NCBI RefSeq assembly: GCF_021134715.1
Contig: NC_060028.1
Location: forward strand, 8,531,482 to 8,595,481
Origin: Daphnia pulex
Lineage: Eukaryota > Arthropoda > Branchiopoda > Diplostraca > Daphniidae
DNA length: 64,000 nt
Direction: 5' to 3'
Shown here: piece by piece, positions 25,593 through 36,201 of the stretch
How the letters are laid out: the number at the start of each line of letters is the position of its first letter
How positions within the stretch are numbered: position 1 is the first letter of the stretch
Notes under the pieces: model-generated
What the model was told of the DNA's origin: nothing
The model's input: the letters and a program-made list of their open reading frames with translations, nothing else
Database searches by the model: none
Made by a program: the position numbers and the translations under genes

Positions 25593-28500
25593 TGGACTCG
25601 ACTCGCTGATGAATGTCCTCATCGCCATGGTCCTAGTCGTCCTAATTCTAATCACCGCAATCGGTAAGTTCTAACCAACACCCATCGGTAAGTGTGTGCC
25701 TTATTCATTTGGGACTGCTACTCGATTGAAAAATATCCTTGGGTGAGTGGTGCGGGAATGCCTGTCATCGGGATAAGGGGGTGGGGTGGGCATGATTGCG
25801 AGACAAATCAATTGTCGTTCGTGTCTTATTCTAGGGCTGGCAAGCCAAATAGGCGGCTAATATTAACCCGACTGCTCATAGCGCACGCGGGCCTCAAGGA
25901 ATTTCGTGACGGAAAGTCAATAATGCGCCAGCAAAAATGTTGCGACGTTTTTCCCGTTGAGGTTCGCCAAAACTTCGTCATCGTTTTCACGCTGTTTCAT
26001 CATCTCTCCGATACCAATATCAAGTCTGTTTCTGTGTCGGCTTGTTTGTATTGTCCCACTAATCAGCCACTATGCGGCTGCTACACTTGTCGTCGTCTAC
26101 CTAGAACACTCGAATAAGTTGATGGCGTCTAGGAGAAGCTCGTAGCGATTCAGGGCGGGAGCTGTTCCCGTGTTGTGTCGTGAATCGCAATGAGATGATA
26201 TCAAGGGGGCCGCCCTCCAAGTGGTTTCCCTCCTCTATTTTTCTGAAAAGGGATTCTTGAGATTTATATGTGTATGCCTTCGATCCTTTTGGTTGGTGGC
26301 GGTGGAAATCCATCTCCATTCCTGAGCGCAGCGACGCTTTACCGTTTTCCTATATTTTAAAAGAGACATGCGACCGGCTGTCTCTGAAGGGCGCGGGAAT
26401 GTCGCACACAGGATCGAGATTGTGTGCCTCTGTAATATCTAAACTCGCCGACGTGTGTATAACTTCCTCCCCTTTACCCCACCCATCAACATGCGGGGGC
26501 CAAACCGAACATCTGTCGTCGTCGTCGGGAGATCAACGTGAAAACTCAAAATTTCGTTCACTTTGCTCACTATTTTCCTCCTTTTCCCTCCGCCATCAGG
26601 ATTTATTGAATTTCTCAATGACATTCGCGCTTGAACGTCATGTGTCGGGGGAGATCCCGACCGGAAAAACAAAACAGGACAACAACGGGACAAACACTCG
26701 GTCAGTCACGATAAGACGTCCGTCATTGTCTTTGGTCCATCGCGGGGATGGCTGTCGGTCCAACAGCTGCGTGTTGAGATTAAGCGTTGCAAATCTATTT
26801 TTGCCAATATTTAGTTTTATCGTATAATCCAATTTTATTCAATTTATTTAGTTTGATTTAATTTTATTATTTTTTTTTACCCCATCATTTTTGTTGAATT
26901 TTATTTGGTTTTTTCAAATTCAATAAACTCGACAATTAAAAAAAAATTCGAATCATTTTCGCAATCTGGCAAATCCAGAATCGCGCCATTTTAAATTGCA
27001 GACTAAAATTTAGCGAACGACACATACACGTGTTTAGAAAGACAATTAGAAATAAACTAGAAATCTTAGATAAAATCTACAAGGAAATAGTTTGAGCACT
27101 TCATGATGGACATTCTACTATATTTTGGCAGGTATGTTTGTCTTAATTTTGTAAATCCCGAAGTGTCAATTATTTGGTAACTTGTAAAAAGCTGGCAGAG
27201 GCAGACAAAGACTTAGCCTTTTTTCTTGTCAGAGACCAGGCTGAGGACATTATGGTCGAATTTATTAGAAAATGATGAAGAGCATCTCAGAGTTTCCTTG
27301 TCCAACATCACCCATGTGAACAAGTCACTTGATGAAGTTGGTGATGCAAACACTGAGAACTACGTTCAGGTTTTTCGAAACATTAGCTCCTACACATTTA
27401 GTTCATTTTGCCCAATATTTTTTCTTTCCCTACCCACCAGGATCATTGAATTTCTCGATGACATTCACGCTGGATTGAACGTGATGAGGGCGTGATGGGG
27501 GAAATCCCTGCCGAAACAATGGGACAAACTCTCGGTCAGTCACGATAAGGCGCGTTTGTCATTGTCTTTGTGTCCATTGCGGGGATGAATGTTGGTCCAG
27601 CAGCTGCGTGTTACGATACACAACTGGCGTCGGTTGTGTGTGTGTGTGTGTGTTGTTTCTATTGACCTTGGGTAAACAAATAGGAGCCCTGTAATCCTTC
27701 CTTCCCGTCTGGGCGGATATGCCCGGTCGAACATTCAATGGGTCTGGCGAAAGTTAGCGACAGGTTGGGTCCGCCCGACACAGTCCACATGTGCTGCTGC
27801 TGTTGGATTCCACGGGTCACGAAATTTCCTCTTCTTGTTGTGTCCTTCATCCGGGGGGAAAATAGGAGCGGCAGCGGCGGATGGAATTGGCAAGCGATGG
27901 GTGCTCCATCATTTCCGTCTCTCCCGCAATCCGGTTGGCGGCCGGCTGACAAACTTTGTTTTCTTTTGACACTCCCTTTTTGGCGAGACGGGACGGGACG
28001 GGAGAGACAAACCCCCTCAATCTCGACCTCATCAATCGTGCAATCAAAGATGCCGTTCGCTCGGCTGCTGCCACCCTCATGTCCTAAAAGGAGAAGATTA
28101 GATTTTCCCCGGGCAACTTTCTCTCATCTGCTGACTCGCCTCTCTTTTCCTTCCACCCATCGACCGTTTTTCTGCGCAGTCGATTCAAACTCTCAAACTC
28201 TTTACACACACACGCAGCTCGGCACAACACTTCGGGTATACCTTTTTTTTTATATTTTGGATCAGGATCATCGGTCGTAAAAAATTCCAGGCCACACCAT
28301 TTTACTTTTGCGTCTTGTTTGTTCACTTTCCAATCATTGGAATCGCATCCGTTTTCTTTTGTATATATCCGTGCAGCAGTCGCCATGTTTTTCTCTTTCC
28401 CTAACGATCGTTAAGGGTCGAAAAGAAAAATACCGGGCCCGTTATTTATTCGACAACAACATCAAATCCAAACTGACGAAAAAGGAAAACAACATTTCCA

Positions 28501-31500
28501 ATGAACTGTTGCTGCTGCCGGGCTGATTGTATATATATCTCACGCGGTCCAGGGAAAGTGCATTCAGAATGACATGTCTAAAATTGGCGCCGCTTCAACT
28601 TTATTAACGATCGGTACTTTAGTTCGAACTTAACGAGAACCTTTGACGCTTATCCCCTTAACGAACAGTTTTCGCGTTGTGTTTTCGCCAATTTTGAATT
28701 GGAAAAGTTAATTTTTTTTTAAATCATCTCAAAAATATCAATCATGTGTCGTTTGGGGGGTTATTTTTTAATGAGCTTCAACAAACTGTCTTATATAAAT
28801 AAGGGGGAGAAAAAGAAAAAAAAAAGAAAATGGTTGGAGAGGCCCTGACGCAAGTCCCGACCGATTATTTCGCATGGAGAGTCGGACCAGACAGTTGAGA
28901 ACTCTCTCAATTCCGAGATGGATGATTATGATCCTCTTTGACTGCACGGCAAAGATCAAACAAACATTGAAGTACAGGGGGGTTGGGGGATCGAGTCACG
29001 GACATGCCATTTCCGCTTTTAAGAAAACTGAAAATGATTGCAGAGATGACGCAAGTGGCTCACGCATGGCGTGCCATTTCCGATGAATCCACTCGCTGAT
29101 CCCCACAACCGCCCAGGATCTGCCGAGACTCCAATTCGCTAATGGAATATCACGAGTTCAATCCTTGTCCTTTCAAATTAAAATCATTTCATTTCTAGGG
29201 TAGTTATATACATTGATGAGCAACAAGTCCCCCCCCCCCCTCCGGCCGGATGAATCCTCCTGTCCATAATAATCTTGTCATTTCTCTTAGGTTTGTTTCA
29301 CCGATACCCTACACACGTGCAGTCAATAGTACCGCCGCTTTTTCACCTGCTGGATGCGACGTATACGCACAGCTCAAACAAAGGAAAACCCATTAGCTAA
29401 TGCGAGACTTACCGACAAACTTTTTGCGTTCCACCACCACCGCCGTCATATCTGTGTGTGTAGATATTTTAGTACTGATGGCATTATATGTACTACCGCC
29501 TCCCACCAACCCCCCGGAGCTACGGAATGTTTTCAGACTCTGGGTTGTCTCTCACCGCATTATTATTAGATCGCCGTGTAGACACACAAGCGCGCGCCCT
29601 GTATATTACGTAGATATGATTTGACGAGTTTAATATGTGGGCGGAATGTTTGTTTGTTTGTTTGTGTTATAGCCCACGACGAGGGAATGGTGAGAATAGT
29701 GCCGTGTCATTGTGATATAGACGCGGATACTTTATTCATATTGATTGATTTACATCCCAGTGTCACTGCATCCCCCCTTTGCTGGCCGACGGCCAAAGAA
29801 CGTAATGGCAAAATCACTTATAGATGGGGTGAATCTATTCTGGGTAGATCTAAACGTCTTTGATTATACAGATGCACTATACTATGACTACGACTACTAG
29901 TAGGATAATATAATGGCTGACAAAGTAAAGACGGCCCGTATATAGAGTTCTTCTTTTTCTTGGCCCGGGTTTGAGTCCCATCGAGGAATCAAAAGAGAAT
30001 AGCGACGCTATATATATTCCGGCGATGGAAAGGGGGGAAAAGTTGGGAGGCGCATTCATCCGCGTTGGGGGAATAGAAGAAGAAGAATAAGAGTCTTAAG
30101 GATATAGTAATTGCTGCTCACTCCCGTGTCTTGTCCATGGCGCCCGCCAGCCTCCCCCTTCCACCGACCAGAGACGTGCCGGCTTCTCAATTGTTTGCTC
30201 CCGACTCTTTAGACTCTCGATTTCTATAGGCCGTCGTTGCTGCTGCGCTGCGTTGATGCCCAAGTTGTTCTCCAGAGGTCTGTACTTCTCTCTCCCAAGA
30301 CGTTCGTCAGCGTGCGTGTGTGTGTCTGTATACAATAACTATTGGATTGCACGGAGGAAACGACGGCCGGGAAAAAAAAAAGAAAAACTTTTTCTTCCGC
30401 TCGGTGCGGAAGAAAAGCTTCCGCACACTGTGCAAAAGGGGCTTATATAGAGAGTAGTATGTCGTACTAGCTGGGGCGTATGCAAATGAGACGTCGGAAA
30501 TGGATGTGTATGTAGTAGCGGGTCAATATGAAATTCAAATTGCCGAAAAGAGAAATCTGTTGAGCCATTATTTGATGTGCAACATTTTCCGTCGAGATGG
30601 AATTCTCTCTCGTTCAGGAGGGGGGAGGGAGAGAAACAAGGAGCCATTAGGAGCTGGGGGGAAACATCTTGACGTGGAATTGATCGATGACGCAACTTGT
30701 TGACAGGAGACTTCTTGACTCGATCGTTGCTTTTATGTGTGCCAGCCAAGGAGCCAGCCTCCAAGGAGCTTTGAACAACATTTCAGCTAAATGACCCAAA
30801 AGTGCCGAAATACTTGATGGGACATTCTCCTAATGTTGAAATGATTTAGAACGCGACCCACAACTTCACGGGTTGAGCCCGTGACGCATTGTCGGGCAAG
30901 AGTCTATACGTCCCAACAATCGACCGGCAACTTTTAGGAGCGTTCCTCCTGGCACTTTGTCATTTATAAATGTCTTTCCTCGTTTCCCTCGATGGGTTTA
31001 TAAATACTCGAAAAACTGGACGCGCCCGTTTTTTCGCGGCCAGCCCCTGTCACTTGCGTGGTAAATAATCATCCACCAACTTCGGCATCCGCAACTTTTC
31101 TTCTTCTTCTTCTTCTTCTTCCTCGCCGCCGCCATCATATTCTTCCGGTTGTATGAGCTTAACGACAATCTCGCTATTTATGTCCAGGCCGGGGGTCTAT
31201 GAGCCATGGGGGCGTCACATTTCCCACCAAATTGTCGCCGGCGGATTTTTCTTTTATGATTTTCCCGTTGTTGCAGCGATGCCAACAGCAATTCTATACG
31301 ATCGAGAATAAATGATTGACCTTTTACATGCATATCGCATTTCAAAGCGCCGGGAAATTGTCGATACACACAGTCACGCAGTTGCTGTTGTTATGGGTGT
31401 AGCATTGCGCGTCAGTCGTCAGCCAACAACTTCTCCCAGCGTCCAATTCACATCCCCTCACGTTTTCTTTTTTTTTCACGATTTTTTGCGCTGCGGCTCC

Positions 31501-34500
31501 CGCCGGGTACGTTGGGTTGACGTTTTCAGGCGGGGGCGACGAGGCTTATGGCTTGTCACACATTTTATAGCGCCTCGACATCCAAATGGTGAGGGAATAA
31601 GGTCACCGAGTCTATACCGACAACAACAACAACTGCCAGAAATCATTTGACACACGAGAACAGGCCAGCGCCCAGTCCGATCCTATTTGCTGTGTTTACT
31701 CGAGTTCTATTTCCATCGACGGACCATTGCGTCTTGATTCTGTTACCTTTTTTATTTTTTCCACTTTCCAACAAGAAAGATTTTTCTTTTTTACTTATGA
31801 AAGGTTCTTTGGGGGGGATGCGGGTCCTGTCTAAATGTCACGCTCCTTATTTTCCCCCCTTAGACATTCTAGTAGGATCGGATCCTTATTACACACTCAT
31901 CAGAGTGCAGAATAAGCAAAGCTCCACTGCCGGCTGTGCCTGCGACTCTCATTTGGACTCATCAACTTAAAGGCTTAAATGTCACTCGTCGTCCAATCCT
32001 CCTACCCTCCCGCACGGCCCTCCAGCCAGCCAGTCAGCAGATGCCTAGCGCTCAGATTCATTTCGAAAATGGCGCCGTAAACGACGACGACATACACACA
32101 CACACGGCCTGGCAAACTTTTTTTGTCATTTCGACCTTTGATGTCATTTGTGTATCCCCCCTCCTCGCAATAACATAATGGATCTTGCCATCCAGCCAAA
32201 GATTACACACACACTCGACGTATTATAACTAGCTGCAATGATCACTGATATGATTACACACACAGACACACTCTCGGTGTGTATTGGCAGATGGAATAAT
32301 GAAAAGCCTCATCTTATATATTAGAGACTAATGGAGCACTCTAGGCGTTACATTTTGACCGCGCGCCGGAATAATAACATATAAGAGCGTCTGCGCCGTC
32401 CATCCAGACATATAAGAGAGAAAGAGTAAGGTCGTTTTTTCTCCTGTGTTGTATAACATGTAATAAGAAACTTCTGTGTCCGGCGTAATGTACTCGCTGC
32501 TGTGCAACTGGAGATGCTCATGTGTATGTCGAGAGAGAGAGAGAGTGACTGTTGATGGGGCTATACATGGGCGCTCTAAACACACATTGATGCTCGTTGA
32601 GCTCGTAATTAGCTACTGAGTGCTGCCAGCTGAGTAGAATTGATTACGGACAGCAGCACAATGGACAAAGAGGGTGGAACCTTTAGCGTGTTGGAGCTCC
32701 TAGTAATCTGTCGCGTAACGTGTCGCCCGGGACACTCTCTTCTTCTTCTTCTTCCGCGTGCGGTTGTTTCCGTAGTCGTGATGCGATTATTAACCGGCAA
32801 TTGATTTTCTGCTTAAGGCAACGTGTTCGTCATCGCCGTCATTCTGCTGGAACGGCATCTGCAATCGGTGGCCAACTATTTGATCCTGTCGCTGGCCGTC
32901 GCCGATCTCCTGGTCGCCTGTTTGGTCATGCCGTTGGGGGCCGTCTATCAGGTGACTGGCAAATGGCTCCTAGGACCCGAACTGTGTGACATGTGGACCT
33001 CTTCAGATGTCCTCTGCTGCACCGCCTCCATCCTTCATCTCGTCGCCATAGCCACCGACAGGTAAAAAACAACAACCCCACCCACCACTTTTTGTAATCA
33101 CGTCACGGGGCTCCTGGCTCTCCCAAAGTCAAACAAGGTGAAGGATCCAAATATTTATTAATTTCTTGATAGGATCAAATAGACCCAAACAAAAGCTACG
33201 GTCCTTTTTTGATCATTTGATCCGATTTGGTTTGGTTCTTTTGCGACCGCCGTTGGGCCTTTTAATGATGGCAACCCTGATACCTACCTACAAGGAGCCG
33301 GGGCTGCAGAGTCTAATATTTATAGGAACGCGATTCTTTCATTTCTGATGGGATTTTTCATTTGATGACGTCTCGCCAGTCACGGATCGAAAGGGGGAAA
33401 AATCCTTTTGATGTTTGCAAGAGGTCAGACCAGTCCAACATTCAATATTGATTGGAAATTGCGCGGCTATATATATTTATATACTAGCCATCAACTTCTA
33501 TATAGTCTGAGAGATTGGACGTGAGCCAATCGGATGTTGATGTTATTAAACTGGGTAGAGCCCCCCCTCCCAAGAAAAAAGGAGCGCATCGTTGTTTATT
33601 TATACGGTCCGATTTGAAATAAAGATGCAAATACTCCCGAACTAAGCCAGAGGGTTAAGTTACTAATAAAAAGAGATGCGGTAACTTTGGCGTGTCGCAC
33701 GCGAGAGAGATGGTCGATTGTTGTCAAACAAATTTACTCCTTAGTAGCGGATATCATGTGCACACAGTCGTGTGCCATCACACTGCCAGCGGAAGGTGAA
33801 TAATTCACATCCGCAACCCCCGAGCGCGGGATTGCCTACATGATCAAGTAGGTTGTAGAAGATATACGTACATATCTATCCAGTCGGGGCTCTATTCATA
33901 TTTATTATGCCTTTACATATCCATGGAGGGAATAAAAAACAAAATCCCCTCCGCTGGATGTGTGTGTGTATAGTCGAAGCGGGATCGATCGACGTTCAGA
34001 CTATTGACCACTTTGGTAGTCTGCACACTTCTTCTTTGTGTGTGTGTGTTGTGTCGGAGAAATTTTCCGGGAAACAATCGGAGAGAAAAGGAATTGTGTA
34101 TTTTGCTTTGTTTCTTTTTTCGTTGGAATTGAATCAGTTGAGTTTATTATTCATTGTGTGCTGAACTCAGATACTGGGCGGTGACGAGCATCGACTACAT
34201 CCAACAGCGGACCGTCGGCCGGATCACGTGGATGATCGCCACCGTTTGGCTCGTCTCTCTGCTCGTCTCCTGTTTCCCGCTCTTCGGATGGAAGGACGAC
34301 GACTGGCAGAAGCGCATCCAAGTCTACCAGCAATGTCTCATCAGTCAGGATGTCGGTTATCAGGTAGAGTCAAATCTCCTAACCAAATCTCTTTTCTCTA
34401 GTTGTCGTTATTGGAGGCGGTCGGGTTAGATGTTGATCGATTGTTTTTGGAAAGAAGAAAAAAGATAAAACGACAGGGCCGGCGACCCGATGAGTGTCAC

Positions 34501-35920
34501 TTGTACATGTCCAACATTCAGTGCCGGACTCTGTTAGACTATACTTTGGTCGTTAAAAAAGAAGGACGGCTGGGCCCGGCACACTCGACCAAATGTTTTC
34601 GTTGACTGCGGCCGACATGTTTTTCTACCCCTGGGCTCGGCTTTCCGTTTGCCATTTCAATATTGAGACGGACGGTGACGGGCTGTGTATTCGATTTCAA
34701 CGACGATCGATACACACAGCGCTCCTGGGCTCCTGTTCCTGTTCCTGCCATCCGACGTGATAGCCTCGATGAATAGCCGGGACATTTAGATTATACAACA
34801 GCAGACTCTTTGGCCGATTTATTTGGCTGTCGTCGAGTTTATGTCGAGACATTTTGTCTGGGCCCGCCGTTATATATCAAGTCCGGCTCACATCCACATT
34901 GAACTTCTTTTGATGTCTTGACCATGATTCTTCTTAGCTTCTTTTGACTGGCCTTTTTTTTTTATATTTGGTTGGTTCCAGGTTTTTGCGACGCTGTCGA
35001 CGTTTTATTTGCCGCTGGCCATCATCCTGTTTCTCTACTGGCGGATCTTCCTCACAGCCAAGAAGCGGATTAGGAGGCGCAAGGAGCAAAGGCAAAACAA
35101 TGGAGTTTCATCCTCATCGGCTGCGGCGGCTGCCATCGGCGGATTGCGGCTCAGTTTGAGAGGAGCCGTCTCGTCGGCCGCTCCCACCAACTCGACGACC
35201 AACAGCACCGGAATTTCCTTCGTTTCCACCAGCGAACCGGCCACTTGCACCGTCATGGCCGCCGCCGTCGGTGTCTTGAATCTCGGCCGCCCGCCAATGC
35301 CAATTTCATCTCCATCAGATACCCTGGAAAATTTATACGTCGAGCAAACGGTCGCTATCGTCCCTCCGCCAGCGCCAGCGCAACCGCCAACTCAGCCGGC
35401 CAAATTAACGCGACGGATAACATCGGTGGCCGCTGCAGCCGTGGCGGCCGCCGCCTCGACTACCAATCGCCGGCGGAACATGGAGTCGAAACGGGAGCGC
35501 AAAGCGGCCAAAACATTGGCCATCATCACGGGAGCGTTTGTCGTTTGTTGGCTGCCCTTCTTCGTCATTGCCCTGCTGATGCCCGTCTGCCAATGGCCGC
35601 ACTGTTACTACGACGACAACATGGTGTCATTCTTCCTCTGGCTCGGCTACTTCAACTCCACTCTCAACCCGATTCTCTACACCATTTTCAGCCCAGAGTT
35701 CCGTAACGCTTTCCAGAAACTACTCCGGATGAAGAGCAACCCTCCACGATCCAGCCAGCCCATGCCCACGGCCCTATCCCATTCCGGTGGCGGCGGTGGC
35801 GGTGGTAGGGCCAGGGAGAGTCGACCAAATGTCACAGTTTTAACTGTTGGCAATAACAACAAGTTCAATGATCCGGAACGCCAAAGTGTCGCAGCCGTGT
35901 CCAACAACTATTCCGGATAG
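25411..35920 (+). CDS. 5-HT1-type serotonin receptor, paralogue 1 (class A GPCR)
   Basis: Seven-helix amine receptor, expected to couple to Gi/o and lower cAMP on serotonin binding. Coding exons are 25411-25663, 32818-33061, 34171-34363 and 34982-35920, giving 542 residues. The extracellular N-terminus has several N-x-S/T sites. Landmarks: [20 protein letters not shown] with D114 (2.50), [20 protein letters not shown] with the amine-binding D148 (3.32), D165-R166-Y167 split by an intron, [47 protein letters not shown] with CWLPFF in helix 6, and [17 protein letters not shown]. The Ser/Ala-rich third loop spans about 145 residues. The C-tail is about 60 residues with a Gly run, unusually long for a 5-HT1 receptor. 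Intron 1 is 7.15 kb. DVxYQVFAT and the helix 6 block fit insect 5-HT1A/1B better than octopamine or dopamine receptors; ligand choice is inferred. Confidence 0.9.
26551..26777 (+). repeat. Diverged direct repeat, copy A
   Basis: This copy aligns with copy B at 27395-27613 for over 200 bases, with small indels. Shared blocks include GAATTTCTC, ATGACATTC, CGGTCAGTCACGATAAG, GTCATTGTCTTTG and CAGCTGCGTGTT. Both copies start with a pyrimidine-rich tract ending CAGG, which looks like a 3' splice site. Identity by eye is roughly three quarters. Confidence 0.8.
27189..27495 (+). pseudogene. Coding-like relic inside intron 1, family not recognised
   Basis: Two overlapping frames look protein-like. 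Frame 1 (27189-27272) reads [20 protein letters not shown] and on to EFIRK, then stops at TGA. Frame 2 (27226-27495) is open and reads [20 protein letters not shown] and [13 protein letters not shown], then [13 protein letters not shown]. Amino-acid make-up (charged, amphipathic, few Pro/Cys) is unlike the chance ORFs around it. A single frameshift near 27270 would join them. No ATG start or clear splice pair supports a working gene. It could be a decayed gene fragment, or chance. Confidence 0.3.
27395..27613 (+). repeat. Diverged direct repeat, copy B
   Basis: Partner of copy A, about 840 bases downstream in the same orientation. Unlike copy A it is directly preceded by a coding-like stretch (27189-27370). 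No terminal inverted repeat or target duplication was noticed, so a plain segmental duplication is more likely than a transposon. Confidence 0.8.
27635..27652. repeat. (TG)9 microsatellite
   Basis: Uninterrupted TG dinucleotide run in intron 1 of receptor 1. Confidence 0.9.
30389..30417. repeat. Inverted repeat / hairpin in intron 1
   Basis: TTTTCTTCCGC and GCGGAAGAAAA flank a 5-base TCGGT spacer, giving an 11 bp perfect stem. It would form a stable stem-loop in the nascent transcript. It is too short for a typical pre-miRNA. Confidence 0.5.
31098..31120. repeat. (TTC)n microsatellite
   Basis: About seven TTC units in intron 1 of receptor 1. Confidence 0.85.
32531..32545. repeat. (GA)7 microsatellite
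   Basis: GA run in intron 1 of receptor 1, about 270 bases before coding exon 2. Confidence 0.85.
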
Positions 35921-35943
35921 AGAGCTAAAAAAAAACCAAACTG

Positions 35944-35949
35944 AATAAA
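35944..35949 (+). other. Polyadenylation signal of receptor 1
   Basis: AATAAA 23 bases after the receptor 1 stop, with a second at 35969-35974. A very short 3' UTR is implied unless distal sites are used. Confidence 0.5.
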
Positions 35950-36183
35950 AGATTGTTGTTGTACCAATAATAAAAAGAAAAGAAAAGAAAAAGAAGAAAA
36001 ACTACTATTGCTATTTGATTTCTTGTTTGTTTCTTGTTGCAATCCTATTTATGACGTCAATGTGACACGACCTGGAAAGTGTATAACAACCATCTAGATA
36101 TTATATATTTCTCATTCCTACTCTGACGACGTGATACTCTCACACGCATAAAAAGAAGAAGCCATGTTGATGTTTCATATCAA

Positions 36184-36201
36184 ATATATATATATATATA
36201 T
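36184..36201. repeat. (AT)9 microsatellite
   Basis: AT run downstream of receptor 1, in the region between the two receptors. Confidence 0.8.

Larger units (their letters stand above)
25664..32817 (+). other. First intron of receptor 1 (7.15 kb)
   Basis: The intron is bounded by ATCG|GTAAGT and GCTTAAG|GC. It carries a diverged direct repeat (26551-26777 and 27395-27613), a coding-like relic (27189-27495), a perfect hairpin (30389-30417) and TG, CA, GA and TTC simple repeats. Other ORFs on both strands look like chance frames. Confidence 0.75.

Noticed and set aside
26270..26827. 185-codon plus-strand ORF in intron 1
   Set aside because: No motif; Ser-rich composition, lies over repeat copy A, and copy B does not preserve the frame.
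30866..30884. Small 7 bp hairpin TCACGGG / CCCGTGA
   Set aside because: Stems this short are expected by chance in 64 kb and nothing else supports a function.
35245..35706. 153-codon plus-strand frame inside receptor 1 exon 4
   Set aside because: Overlaps the receptor frame and is His/Arg/Pro-rich, as expected for a shifted frame of GC-rich coding DNA.
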